Origin: Neorhodopirellula lusitana
GTDB lineage: Bacteria > Planctomycetota > Planctomycetia > Pirellulales > Pirellulaceae
Assembly: GCF_900182915.1 (NCBI RefSeq)
Contig: NZ_FXUG01000001.1
Location: 806,001-870,000 of the forward strand
DNA: 64,000 nucleotides
Direction of reading: 5' to 3'
The notes below the pieces were generated by a model. The model was given only the letters and a program-made list of their open reading frames with translations, searched no databases and was not told the origin of the DNA. A program made the translations under genes and the position numbers. This document shows positions 35,273 to 44,298 of the stretch, in pieces. How positions within the stretch are numbered: position 1 is the stretch's first letter; each line of letters starts with the position of its first letter.

Positions 35273-36325
35273 ATGAACAATGAATCAAATATTTCACAGC
35301 AGAGTAAATCAAGTAATTCACAGGGTAGAGGGAATGAGGATCATGAAGACAAGCCAATTAATGATAAACCAACAGTGTCATGCGTCAGCAGTAAGCCGAG
35401 TATCGATGCCAACGCCGTTCCGGAGATGCTTCGCTGCTTCGATCAATGGGTCTGCTGGAAGTACGTGCAGGACCACGGCAGCGGTCGCCGGCGAAAGGTT
35501 CCTGTGAATCCGAAGTCAAGACGCTTCGCAAGCGTCAACGATCGGTCGACGTGGACCAGTATCGACGAAGCTATCCAGACGTATTCCAAGCACCTGGACG
35601 AGCTAGATGGAATCGGGTTCGTCTTTACCATGGGCGATCCCTTCATCGGGATTGACCTGGACGACTGCCGAAACCTCACCACCGGCAACCTGTCGTCGAC
35701 GGCGTACGACATTCTCGAACGCATATCGACGTACACGGAGGTTTCGCCATCGGGAACGGGCGTGAAGGCCATTGCAACCATTGACTCAGTCATCTCCAGT
35801 CGTCGGCGATCAGATCCTGAAATCGAGATCTACAGTTCGGGGCGGTTCTTCACCATCACAACGCAGACGATCGACGGAAATCTCCGCGTTCGTGATGCGA
35901 CGGATGCAATGCCCAGTATCCTGAGTCTGTATTTTGACGACCGGGGAAATCCCGACCGGGACATTCCGCTACCTGCTGCTCCATCCTGTGCGGCGGACCG
36001 CACCGTGCTTGGTAAAGCAATGGCAGCCCGTAACGGCGACAAGTTCCGCGAGCTCTGGGGTGGAAGCTCCCGCGAGTTCAAGGGGAACCAAAGCCAAGCG
36101 GATCTCAGCCTGTGTCGCCTTCTGGCATTCTGGTGCGGACCATGCGTGGAACAGATCGACCGCCTGTTTCGCAGCAGCGGTCTGTTTCGGTCCAAGTGGG
36201 ATGAGAGACACTTCAGCAGCGGGGCGACGTATGGAACGGAAACGATCCAACGAGCTATCGCAGCCCAGGACAACACCTTCTACCGGTGGCAGCGTCTTCC
36301 CAACCACGATCCGAAAAACGAATGA
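35273..36325 (+). CDS. Primase-polymerase-like protein (NrS-1 polymerase type), active-site intact
   Basis: The product is 350 residues. A low-complexity N-terminus of about 45 residues leads into a domain with RCFDQWVCWKY, VPVNPKSRRFASVNDRSTWTSIDEA and DGIGFVFTMGDPFIGIDLDDC. The acidic motif is D128-x-D130-D131. SPSGTGVKA at about 158-166 and EIEIYSSGRFFTIT at about 184-196 are the other archaeo-eukaryotic primase-type motifs. The C-terminal helical domain (LCRLLAFWCGPCVEQIDRLFRSSGLFRSKWDER) is typical of phage NrS-1-like replication proteins. It should prime or copy DNA with the DUF927-like ATPase. A ribbon-helix-helix gene overlaps its end. Confidence 0.85.
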   Translation: MNNESNISQQSKSSNSQGRGNEDHEDKPINDKPTVSCVSSKPSIDANAVPEMLRCFDQWVCWKYVQDHGSGRRRKVPVNPKSRRFASVNDRSTWTSIDEAIQTYSKHLDELDGIGFVFTMGDPFIGIDLDDCRNLTTGNLSSTAYDILERISTYTEVSPSGTGVKAIATIDSVISSRRRSDPEIEIYSSGRFFTITTQTIDGNLRVRDATDAMPSILSLYFDDRGNPDRDIPLPAAPSCAADRTVLGKAMAARNGDKFRELWGGSSREFKGNQSQADLSLCRLLAFWCGPCVEQIDRLFRSSGLFRSKWDERHFSSGATYGTETIQRAIAAQDNTFYRWQRLPNHDPKNE

Positions 36326-36549
36326 GAGCATTTGTGATGAATCAACCAGTATCGTCCCGCGACGAAAGCTCATTGGAAATCACGAACGGTCGCGAAGCCG
36401 ATGGCAAGCCGTCTAAGGGGTTTCGGATTGTTCATGTTGCCGTTCCTGATCAGGTCTTCCAGCATGCCAAAGTCCAGGCCTTGCTGGCCGGTAAAACTTG
36501 GAGCGAATTCATAACCGACACGTTGAGGAATTCTGCCGCCAATCGCTAG
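36322..36549 (+). CDS. Ribbon-helix-helix-type small protein, copy 1
   Basis: The ATG at 36322 overlaps the TGA of the primase gene (ATGA), giving 75 residues; an ATG at 36337 is an alternative. The C-terminal part FRIVHVAVPDQVFQHAKVQALLAGKTWSEFITDTLRNS shows a beta strand followed by two helices, the ribbon-helix-helix plan of CopG/Arc-type regulators. It has a close paralogue at 38918. It probably controls copy number or expression of the primase gene. Confidence 0.75.
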   Translation: MRAFVMNQPVSSRDESSLEITNGREADGKPSKGFRIVHVAVPDQVFQHAKVQALLAGKTWSEFITDTLRNSAANR

Positions 36550-36782
36550 CCTTCATTTCTCACGCTACACCAGGTGGATGAATTCTCTGCACATCAGATT
36601 CGAGTCTCACGTTACAGGCTTGGATTGTTTGGTCTCTTGAGTGAGCTTGCGGAAGCTGTGGTGATCTTATCCTGAATCGGCAACTGGTCTTTAGGTTCCC
36701 TGTGATCCGAACGAGAAGAGGAATCTTGTGATCGGTAAATGAAGAAGCAGATGAATCACTTGATTCAGCAACAATCTTCTTC

Positions 36783-37649
36783 ATGAGAAATATAATGAAC
36801 TACGAAACGCAGACACAATCAGCGGGCTCGAAAGCCGCTAAATCGCCCGCAGCTCCGATTGCATGGATGGGGGGGAAGAGCCTGCTTGCGAATTGGATCT
36901 TAGATTACTTTCCAGATCACAGAACCTATGTCGAGCCATACGGTGGGATGGCAAACGTTTTGCTGAAGAAGCAACCCTGTGAGATCGAGGTCTACAATGA
37001 CCTCGACTTCCGACTGGTAAACCTGTTTCGAGTGATTCGTAATCCCGCGGAACTTCAGGTGCTTCAACAAATGTGCGAGCTTACCCCGTACAGCCGAAAG
37101 GAGTTCGAATCTCTTGTTCAACAAGAGGAGCCAAGCGATCCCGTTCAGCGAGCTTACTGGTTTTTTGTCCGATGCAGGCAAGCCCGAGGCGGCTTGGGGA
37201 GTCAAGCACTCACTCCAAGTGCCTGGGCTACGAGCAAGCGTGCAAGACGTCAAATGCCTGAGCCAGTATCAAAATATCTTTCCGCAGTCGACGGCCTTCC
37301 AGAGGTTGCAGATCGCTTTCGAACCGTCGTCGTTGAGTCGCTTCCAGCTCTCGAGATTTTTAAGAAGTACGATGCTGATGACTCCCTGTTTTACTGCGAT
37401 CCGCCATATCCACATAGCACCTTGGCAAATCAAAAGCAGCCACTTTACGGGTGCACAATGAGTGACGCTGACCATTTGGAGTTTTTGATCACGATCAAGG
37501 CACTCAAAGCGAAGGTGATCGTCAGTGGCTATTCAACTCCTGCTTATGACCGGGAGCTTTCCAGCTGGAGGAAAAGAGAGAGATCGACACACGTGCAATT
37601 CTCCAACTCTGGAGGAAGTCGAAGCGAGGCACTTTGGATGAACTTCTAA
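36783..37649 (+). CDS. Dam-family (D12 class) DNA adenine methyltransferase
   Basis: The product is 288 residues from 36783, or 284 from the ATG at 36795. The N-terminal PIAWMGGKSLLANWILDYFP and YVEPYGGMANVLL form the SAM-binding motif I region of the D12 class, and EVYNDLDFRLVNLFRVIR follows. The catalytic DPPY is at about residues 206-209 (YCDPPYPHST), with IVSGY near the end. It methylates adenine in a short DNA target; the target is unknown. It lies between the two primase-like genes of the element, without a partner nuclease, so it is an orphan methylase, perhaps for evading restriction or timing replication. Confidence 0.92.
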   Translation: MRNIMNYETQTQSAGSKAAKSPAAPIAWMGGKSLLANWILDYFPDHRTYVEPYGGMANVLLKKQPCEIEVYNDLDFRLVNLFRVIRNPAELQVLQQMCELTPYSRKEFESLVQQEEPSDPVQRAYWFFVRCRQARGGLGSQALTPSAWATSKRARRQMPEPVSKYLSAVDGLPEVADRFRTVVVESLPALEIFKKYDADDSLFYCDPPYPHSTLANQKQPLYGCTMSDADHLEFLITIKALKAKVIVSGYSTPAYDRELSSWRKRERSTHVQFSNSGGSRSEALWMNF

Positions 37650-37862
37650 CCAGGAGACGCTTCTCATGCCGGTAACGCAATTGCATCCTCCGAATTTAGA
37701 GAATCATCTGACTTGCAGGTGTGGATTGCTTTGGTTGTACGGTTTCAATCCACTTGGTGGGAAAACCTTTGTTCGGCGATGTTGCTGGAACACATCACCA
37801 AAACGAACTAGCCAAAATTCGAAGACCTTTTCATAACGACTAAGAACAAAGAGAGAGATATT

Positions 37863-38903
37863 TTGAACAACGCATTGAATCCAATTGAACCCGACCAAAC
37901 CATTTCACTGAGTGAAAAGTACAAAGACGTTCTAGCAAAGCTAGACGAAGGTTTTCGAAGTCCAGACATGACACCACCATCGAAGATCAATGCCAAAGAC
38001 ATTCCCGCGAAGCTTCGGGAATGCAATCAATGGGTATGCTGGAAGTCAAATCCTGCGACGGATGGGGATACAAACTCTATCGCACCGATTAATCCCCGCA
38101 CGCTGCGTAATGCAAGTGTCACCGATAGATCGACTTGGTCATCTTTCCAAGAAGCTTTTGATACCTACCAGTCCAACTCGGACAGTCTGGCGGGAGTCGG
38201 CTTTATCTTATCTGACGACGATCCCTTCGTAGAAGTGCGTGTTTCTAACTGTCGCAATCCGAAAAGCGGCAACTTCTCGATGCTCGGGTGGTTGGTCCTG
38301 GATCAGCTAGGCACCTACTCCGAACTGTCTCATTCCGCTACCGACATTAAATTCGTCGGAGTAATGGACGCGAAGTTCCGAAACGGTCGGCTCGCATATC
38401 CAGAGAATGAGATCGAAATCAATTATTCAGCACGGTGCTTTTGCATCACAGGATGGACGATATCCGGCGGCCGGGACGTTCGAGACATTACGGAGGCACT
38501 ACTGTGGATCCAAGACATCTACTTTGATTTGGACCCCAACGATTCGTCGTATGCAAAACCTTCTCCTCTGGACGTTGCACCAGACGAAGACGTTGTGGAG
38601 AAGGCTTGCTCTGCCGCGAATGGTGATAGGTTCTGGGAACTCTTCTGCGGCGGCATCTACGACAGACATTTTGATGACAACGGGGCGGACATACCATTCT
38701 GCAGACTATTAGCATTCTGGTGTGGTCCAAATCGTGACCAAATTGATCGTATAGTCAGACGCAGTGGGCTCTTTCGACCAAAATGGGATGAAAGAGACCT
38801 AATTGCCGGGACTACGTATGGAGATGTGACAATTGGGCACGCGATCGCTGCTCAGCAACCGACGTTCTTCCACTGGCCAGACAATCGTCCCAAGCCAACC
38901 TAA
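37863..38903 (+). CDS. Degenerate paralogue of the primase-polymerase-like protein
   Basis: The start is TTG at 37863, preceded by AAGAGAGAGA; 346 residues. The whole length aligns with the protein at 35273: CNQWVCWKS, INPRTLRNASVTDRSTWSSFQEAFDTY, GVGFILSDDDPF and the C-terminal CRLLAFWCGPNRDQIDRIVRRSGLFRPKWDERD. The catalytic GIDLDDC has become EVRVSNC (R126, S128, N129 in place of three Asp), and SPSGTGVK has become SHSATDIK. It therefore should lack nucleotidyl transfer but keeps its fold and C-terminal domain. It may be a regulatory or structural partner, or an immunity-like decoy. A ribbon-helix-helix gene follows, as in the active copy. Confidence 0.82.
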   Translation: MNNALNPIEPDQTISLSEKYKDVLAKLDEGFRSPDMTPPSKINAKDIPAKLRECNQWVCWKSNPATDGDTNSIAPINPRTLRNASVTDRSTWSSFQEAFDTYQSNSDSLAGVGFILSDDDPFVEVRVSNCRNPKSGNFSMLGWLVLDQLGTYSELSHSATDIKFVGVMDAKFRNGRLAYPENEIEINYSARCFCITGWTISGGRDVRDITEALLWIQDIYFDLDPNDSSYAKPSPLDVAPDEDVVEKACSAANGDRFWELFCGGIYDRHFDDNGADIPFCRLLAFWCGPNRDQIDRIVRRSGLFRPKWDERDLIAGTTYGDVTIGHAIAAQQPTFFHWPDNRPKPT

Positions 38904-38917
38904 CCCTCGGTAAAACC

Positions 38918-39133
38918 ATGTCAATGAATCAAGGTCAAAGAAGCGACTCTGTCAGCAGCAATCCCACCCCCGCAACAGGAAGATTACCTGGAGGAAAAAC
39001 TGCTGCTGGCTATCGTGTCGTCCATGTTGCCGTTCCTGAGCCTGTATTCAACCACGCGAAAGCACAGGCTTTCCTCGCCGGCAAGACCTGGACTGAGCAC
39101 ATCACCGACCTGCTTGAAGGTTCAGCGAAGTGA
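38918..39133 (+). CDS. Ribbon-helix-helix-type small protein, copy 2
   Basis: The product is 71 residues. YRVVHVAVPEPVFNHAKAQAFLAGKTWTEHITDLLEGSAK closely matches the paralogue at 36322, while the Ser/Thr/Asn-rich N-terminus differs. It starts 14 bases after the degenerate primase-like gene. The preserved pairing of this gene with each primase-like copy implies a functional link. Confidence 0.75.
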   Translation: MSMNQGQRSDSVSSNPTPATGRLPGGKTAAGYRVVHVAVPEPVFNHAKAQAFLAGKTWTEHITDLLEGSAK

Positions 39134-39160
39134 CGGTCTTACACGCGAAAACAAAGTAAA

Positions 39161-39601
39161 GTGAGTTTTGCAATGGGCAAAGATGTCAAAATCGAATCCC
39201 ACATTCCTGACTTCAATGACCTGGCATCTGAAGTCGAAGCACGAGCAACGGCAACGATTGCTAACGGAGAATACCGATGCATCTTCCTGAATCCAATCGC
39301 TACGGTCCTTGCCGATGAACCAACACCAGCATTCTTTCGAGCCGTTCGGCAACAGCAGAGACGTTGGTTCAAGCAGGCTGATCACGTGTTCCCTCGCAGC
39401 CTACGAAGATCGGTTCGCGAGTACATAGCCGATAGCGGCAGGATGTCCAGAACAGACCGCTTCCTACATCGGGCCAGATGCTGGACTGGCGTTCTGTATC
39501 AGGATGGTTGGTTAATACAACCGGATCGTTGGAAAGAGATTGAACTTCCCTGCAATTCTGACATGATTGCTCAGGCAAGATCAGCTAGCTCGCTGCGTTG
39601 A
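39161..39601 (+). CDS. Unknown small protein
   Basis: The start is GTG at 39161 (the codon ATG at 39173 is an alternative), giving 146 residues. The N-terminus is acidic (IPDFNDLASEVEARA); the rest is basic and aromatic (RAVRQQQRRWFKQADHVFPRSLRRSVREYI). No family is recognised. It follows the second ribbon-helix-helix gene on the same strand and ends overlapping the convergent XRE-type gene by 17 bases. Confidence 0.55.
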   Translation: MSFAMGKDVKIESHIPDFNDLASEVEARATATIANGEYRCIFLNPIATVLADEPTPAFFRAVRQQQRRWFKQADHVFPRSLRRSVREYIADSGRMSRTDRFLHRARCWTGVLYQDGWLIQPDRWKEIELPCNSDMIAQARSASSLR

Positions 39602-39921
39602 TTGCTGACTCGACAGAGTCAAGAGTCTTCTTATCCATCTCAGCCAGCTTCCTGAATAACTCCGGCCGCTGACGGATTTTTTCCCGAATGCCGGCAGAGA
39701 CCTTGTCTGCCAGCAGCAACTCATCTTCGTCGGCATTCAGAGCTTCGGCCGGTTTGTGGATGAACTTCTCGGACGGGTAATCGCCGAAATGCAAGCGATC
39801 ATTCTCGACTTTGCAGACGCAAGACGTGTTGACGTCAAGCTGCTCCGCCAGCACGCATTGAGTCAGTTGATTTCGCTGCCTGGCTGACGCAATCTCTAAC
39901 CGAACTGCCCCCCCCCCTCAT
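39585..39921 (-). pseudogene. XRE-type HTH regulator out of frame with its ATG at a G10 tract
   Basis: On the minus strand the frame that ends at 39585 encodes VRLEIASARQRNQLTQCVLAEQLDVNTSCVCKVEND, a typical XRE helix-turn-helix, followed by an acidic linker and a helical tail (SAGIREKIRQRPELFRKLAEMDKKTLDS). The only good start is the ATG at 39921-39919, right before a run of ten G (C10 at 39908-39917 on plus). With ten G the ATG is out of frame; with nine or twelve it would be in frame. The shorter form from the GTG at 39854 lacks the first helices. The gene is therefore off as sequenced, and possibly phase-variable. It faces hsdR and is the natural candidate for its repressor. Confidence 0.7.
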
Positions 39922-39959
39922 TGTGAGCATAACAGCAGCGTTGTAAGCTGTGAGCACAA
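39922..39959. promoter_or_regulatory. Paired TGTGAGCA(T/C)AA sites between the regulator and hsdR
   Basis: TGTGAGCATAA at 39922-39932 and TGTGAGCACAA at 39949-39959 are direct repeats 27 bases apart. They also form parts of an imperfect dyad (TTGTG...CACAA). They fill the gap between the divergent regulator and hsdR starts, as operators should. That the XRE-type protein binds them is inference. Confidence 0.6.
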
Positions 39960-39960
39960 T

Positions 39961-42501
39961 TTGGTCAGTTTACGGCCACCTCGTCGACCGTATGCAACCA
40001 GCAGGGCATTTTCGGAAGTGGCTTCTCGGAGAAATATCGAAGATTATAGCGAACGCGATGTTTGCACCAAGTTAATCACACCAGCGATCCTTGCGGCCGG
40101 CTGGGATCAAGATCAATTTCGCGAAGAAGTCAAACTGACCGCTGGGCGAGTGGTCGTCCGCGGGAATAAAGCGACTCGCTTAACCGGGCGCGACGAAGAA
40201 GGCGGTCCCAAGTTCGCCGATTACGTGTTGTACGCCAACCTGCAAACTCCCCTTGGCATCATCGAAGCCAAGAAGAACAAGTACCCGGTCGGGCATGGGA
40301 TGCAGCAAGGCTTGGGATACGCCGAACGGCTTGACGTGCCATTCGCGTTCAGCAGCAATGGCGATGGCTTTCTGATGCACGATCGAACCGGCCTGGGTAA
40401 TGTGACCGAGAAATATCTCTCGATGGCGGAGTTCCCCACCTACGAAGATCTATGGAAACGCTATCGCCAGTGGAAAGGTTGGGACACCGACGAATCGCTA
40501 TCACTGATCCAGCAACCCAATCACGACGACGGCAGCGGACGCGAGCCTCGTTACTACCAGCAGGTCGCCATCAACCGAGCCATCGAAGCCGTCGCGAAAG
40601 GTAGCGACCGAATGATGTTGGTCATGGCCACCGGCACCGGCAAGACCTACACCGCGTTCCAAATCATTTGGCGTTTGTGGAAAGCCAAAGCGAAGAAGCG
40701 AATCCTATTCCTCGCTGATCGCAACATCCTGGTCGATCAAACCATGCTGCAAGACTTCGCCCCGTTCGGCGACGTCATGCACAAGATCCAAAACCGCGAG
40801 GCCAAGAAGAACTACGAAATCTATCTCTCGCTGTATCAGGCAGTCACAGGCAACGATGAAGCCAAACAGATCTTCCGCCAGTTTCCGCCAGACTTCTTCG
40901 ACCTGATCATCGTCGACGAATGTCACCGTGGCAGTGCCAACGAAGACTCCGCTTGGCGAACGATTCTTGAATACTTCGAATCGGCAACCCAGATCGGATT
41001 GACCGCGACACCGAAGGAGAAAGCCGCCAAGGAAGACAGTGAAGGAAGGCGGCAGATCCACGACCCCGAGTTTAACTACAAATACTTCGGGGAGCCGATC
41101 TACACGTACTCGCTCAAACAGGGCATCGAAGATGGATATCTGGCACCCTACAAAGTCATCCGCATCGTCAGCGATGTTGATGCAGTGGGTTTTCGTCCGA
41201 CGCCGGGCCAAACTGATCGCGCCGGTCAAGTCATCGAGGATCGCGAGTATTTCTCGGGCGACTTTGACCGGCAAATGATTTTGACCAGGCGAACGGAGTT
41301 CGTGGCGTCAAAGGTCTGGCGTTATTTGCAGGCCACCGACCCGATGTCCAAGACGATTGTCTTCTGTGACGACCAGCCACACGCCGAACGGATGCGACAA
41401 GCTCTGGTCAACTTGATCCCCGAAGCCGCGTCGAACCGTCGCTACGTCGTTCGCATCACCGGCGACGATCGCGAAGGCAAAGGTCAACTCGGTTACTTCA
41501 TCGACCCCGACGAACCGTATCCCGTCATCGCGACAACCAGCAAATTGTTGACCACCGGTGTCGATGCGAAGACCTGCAAACTGATCGTCCTGGACCAAAC
41601 CATCAACTCGATGACCGAGTTCAAGCAGATCATCGGCAGAGGAACTCGCATCAACGAGGACCACGACAAGCTGTTCTTCACGATCATGGACTTCAAAGGG
41701 GCGACACGCCTATTCGCTGATCCAGAATTCGATGGCGAACCCGACTCCATCTACACTCCCGGTCCCGATGACGACGTGGTTCCGCAAGACGAAGACGACA
41801 TCGGCGATAATGCCGACACGGGCGACGACGATAGCGAAACCGACGGCCCCGATGATTCTGGCGATGGCGACGACACCGGCGACGACCCTCCGCTACCGGG
41901 CCGACAGCGTTACATCGTCGACGATCAAGACGTCGGCGACGGCATTACGCAAACTCGCTACCTCGACGCCAGCGGCCAGCTCCGCACCACCGAATACCGC
42001 GTCCATCTGCGAGACGAGATTAAGCGTTGCCTGTTGCACGAATACGCTACGCTGGAAGCCTTCATTTCGCGGTGGACTGGATCCGAACGCAAGCGAGTGG
42101 TCTTGTCCGAACTGTCCAACGTCGGCATCCAAATGGACTCGTTGTACGAAGCAGTGCCGGGATCGGCGGAGATGGACGTTCTCGACTTGTTGCTGCACAT
42201 TGTTTGGGACCAGAAGCCATTGACCCGCCGCGAACGAGCCGATCGTGTTCGCAAACGCAACTACTTCGGCAAATACGGTGACGATGCCCGAGCGGTACTG
42301 GAAGCGTTACTTGATAAGTATGCCGAGAACGGTATCGTCGACATCGAGGACGCCAAAATCCTCGAACTGCCACCCTTTACTGGGTTTGGCACCAAGACAG
42401 AAATTCGCCGCCAGATCTTTGGAGGCAACGAAGAATATTCGGCCGCTCTCACGGATCTCGAAAAGGCTCTTTACGAAAGAGATGATTCGACAGCGGCGTA
42501 A
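39961..42501 (+). CDS. hsdR: Type I restriction enzyme, R subunit
   Basis: The frame gives 846 residues from a TTG at 39961; a GTG at 40018 is an alternative and may be the true start. The N-terminal nuclease domain carries GPKFADYVLYANLQTPLGIIEAKK, the D-x(n)-E-x-K site of type I R subunits. The helicase part has Walker A ATGTGKTY at about residue 222, DECH at about 318, and IGLTATP. The late KQIIGRGTRINED is helicase motif VI. An acidic, Asp-rich linker at about 605-640 precedes the C-terminal region. It cuts unmodified DNA after ATP-driven translocation, in complex with HsdM and HsdS encoded just downstream. Confidence 0.93.
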   Translation: MVSLRPPRRPYATSRAFSEVASRRNIEDYSERDVCTKLITPAILAAGWDQDQFREEVKLTAGRVVVRGNKATRLTGRDEEGGPKFADYVLYANLQTPLGIIEAKKNKYPVGHGMQQGLGYAERLDVPFAFSSNGDGFLMHDRTGLGNVTEKYLSMAEFPTYEDLWKRYRQWKGWDTDESLSLIQQPNHDDGSGREPRYYQQVAINRAIEAVAKGSDRMMLVMATGTGKTYTAFQIIWRLWKAKAKKRILFLADRNILVDQTMLQDFAPFGDVMHKIQNREAKKNYEIYLSLYQAVTGNDEAKQIFRQFPPDFFDLIIVDECHRGSANEDSAWRTILEYFESATQIGLTATPKEKAAKEDSEGRRQIHDPEFNYKYFGEPIYTYSLKQGIEDGYLAPYKVIRIVSDVDAVGFRPTPGQTDRAGQVIEDREYFSGDFDRQMILTRRTEFVASKVWRYLQATDPMSKTIVFCDDQPHAERMRQALVNLIPEAASNRRYVVRITGDDREGKGQLGYFIDPDEPYPVIATTSKLLTTGVDAKTCKLIVLDQTINSMTEFKQIIGRGTRINEDHDKLFFTIMDFKGATRLFADPEFDGEPDSIYTPGPDDDVVPQDEDDIGDNADTGDDDSETDGPDDSGDGDDTGDDPPLPGRQRYIVDDQDVGDGITQTRYLDASGQLRTTEYRVHLRDEIKRCLLHEYATLEAFISRWTGSERKRVVLSELSNVGIQMDSLYEAVPGSAEMDVLDLLLHIVWDQKPLTRRERADRVRKRNYFGKYGDDARAVLEALLDKYAENGIVDIEDAKILELPPFTGFGTKTEIRRQIFGGNEEYSAALTDLEKALYERDDSTAA

Positions 42502-42549
42502 CGCGACTCCCATCCAACCATTCATCGAAACATTTAGGCAAACTAGAGA

Positions 42550-44298
42550 ATGAGTCTCTCGTCAACGATCAAATCCATCCAAGACATCATGCGGAAAGAT
42601 GATGGTGTGGACGGAGACGCCCAGCGGATCGGGCAACTCACGTGGATGTTGTTCCTGAAGATCTACGATCAACGGGAAGAAGAATGGGAAGACGACGCGG
42701 CCGACGCCGGCAAGAAATTCAAGAGCGTCATCCCCGAAGAATGTCGTTGGCGGAATTGGGCTAAAGAGAAAGACGGCGCGCCGGTGATCCCACCCAGCGA
42801 CCTGATCGAACACGTCAATGCAGTCGTCTTTCCCAAACTGAAAGACCTTCCGATTCCACGGGGCGACGATGCCCGAGCCGCCAAGGCCAAAGTCGTCCGC
42901 GAAGTCTTCGCCGACGCCAATAACTACATGAAGTCCGGCACGTTGATGCTGGACGTCATCTTGAAACTCGATCAAGCAATCAATTTTCATAACCAAGGTA
43001 ACCGCGACGAGCTGGGGCAGCTCTACGAACAAGTCCTCAGCGACTTGCGAGCGGCGGGCAACGCGGGCGAGTTCTACACGCCCCGAGCGGTCACCGAGTT
43101 CATGGTGCGGATTGTCAATCCGAGCCTGAAACAACGTGAAGTCGTCCTCGATCCCGCCTGCGGCACCGGCGGTTTCTTGACCGCGACGATCGAGAACTTT
43201 CGTCGGCAACTGACCAAACGATCCAGTGCCAAGGATCGCACCGCGATCGAGCAGTGCATTCGCGGCATCGAAAAGAAACAACTGCCGCACCTGCTGTGCG
43301 TCACCAACTTGTTGCTACACGGCATCGACGTCCCCAGTCAAGTCGAGCACACCAACACGCTGGCCCGAGGCTACAACGATTGGAACAAATCGGAACGCGT
43401 CGACTGCGTCATCACCAATCCACCCTTCGGCGGCATGGAAGAAGACGGCATCGCGGATAGCTTTCCGGCAGACATTCAAACCCGCGAAACCGCCGACATG
43501 TTCCTGTCGCTAATCGTCAAAAAACTGCTCAAACCCGGCGGCCGTGCTGCGATCGTTTTGCCCGATGGCACGCTGTTTGGCGACGGCGTCAAAGCGGTCA
43601 TCAAACGCAAGCTTCTCGAAGACTGTAACCTGCACACGATTGTCCGGCTGCCCAACGGCGTGTTCAATCCCTACACCGGCATCAAAACCAACCTGCTGTT
43701 CTTCACCCAAGGCACACCGACCGAAACGATCTGGTTCTACGAGCACCGCTATCCCGAGGGCCAGAAAAGTTACTCCAAAACCAAGCCAATGCGATTGGAA
43801 GAACTCGACCCGATCGCCGAGTGGTGGGGCGACGAAAAAGACGGCTTCGCATCTCGCGTCGAAACCGAACAAGCCTGGAAAGTCGACTTCGCTGCATTGC
43901 GTGCTGACGCGGAAGCCAGAGCCCAACCGCACTGGGACAAAGCCGAGTCCCTTAAAAACGAAGCGTCGGCGATCTACGAAAACTTGAAAGCGTTAAAAGC
44001 GTCCGCCCGCAGCGAATCGGACAAGAAGAAAAAGAAGCAGATTGAAAAGGAAGCCGCCGAGGTCGAACAGCAACACGAGACGCTCACAAACCAGAGCAAG
44101 AACGAGCAATCCGCCGGCGACCAGATTTACTGGCCCATCTACAACTTGGATATCAAGAACCCGAATACGGTCGAAGACGGTCCCGGCGATCCTGACAAAT
44201 TACTGAAGCAGCTCAAAGTGATCCGAGCCAAGACGGATGAAACGATTGATGAGTTAAAGCAGGAACTTGAAGCGGCGTTGGCTGGAGTAGCCGAATGA
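42550..44298 (+). CDS. hsdM: Type I restriction-modification DNA methyltransferase, M subunit
   Basis: The product is 582 residues. The HsdM N-terminal helical domain (SIQDIMRKDDGVDGDAQRIGQLTWMLFLKIYD) is followed by the N6-adenine methylase core: GEFYTPRAVTEFMV, the SAM motif DPACGTGGFL at about residue 201, and NPPFGG at about 290. A long C-terminal coiled coil (KKKKKQIEKEAAEVEQQHETL) probably contacts HsdS. It methylates adenine in the target recognised by HsdS. A gap of 48 bases separates it from hsdR, and its stop overlaps hsdS. Confidence 0.95.
   Translation: MSLSSTIKSIQDIMRKDDGVDGDAQRIGQLTWMLFLKIYDQREEEWEDDAADAGKKFKSVIPEECRWRNWAKEKDGAPVIPPSDLIEHVNAVVFPKLKDLPIPRGDDARAAKAKVVREVFADANNYMKSGTLMLDVILKLDQAINFHNQGNRDELGQLYEQVLSDLRAAGNAGEFYTPRAVTEFMVRIVNPSLKQREVVLDPACGTGGFLTATIENFRRQLTKRSSAKDRTAIEQCIRGIEKKQLPHLLCVTNLLLHGIDVPSQVEHTNTLARGYNDWNKSERVDCVITNPPFGGMEEDGIADSFPADIQTRETADMFLSLIVKKLLKPGGRAAIVLPDGTLFGDGVKAVIKRKLLEDCNLHTIVRLPNGVFNPYTGIKTNLLFFTQGTPTETIWFYEHRYPEGQKSYSKTKPMRLEELDPIAEWWGDEKDGFASRVETEQAWKVDFAALRADAEARAQPHWDKAESLKNEASAIYENLKALKASARSESDKKKKKQIEKEAAEVEQQHETLTNQSKNEQSAGDQIYWPIYNLDIKNPNTVEDGPGDPDKLLKQLKVIRAKTDETIDELKQELEAALAGVAE

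Noticed and set aside
43226..43513. Plus-strand ORFs inside hsdM and hsdR
   Set aside because: Both parent genes have full-length motifs; the extra frames come from codon bias in GC-rich coding DNA.
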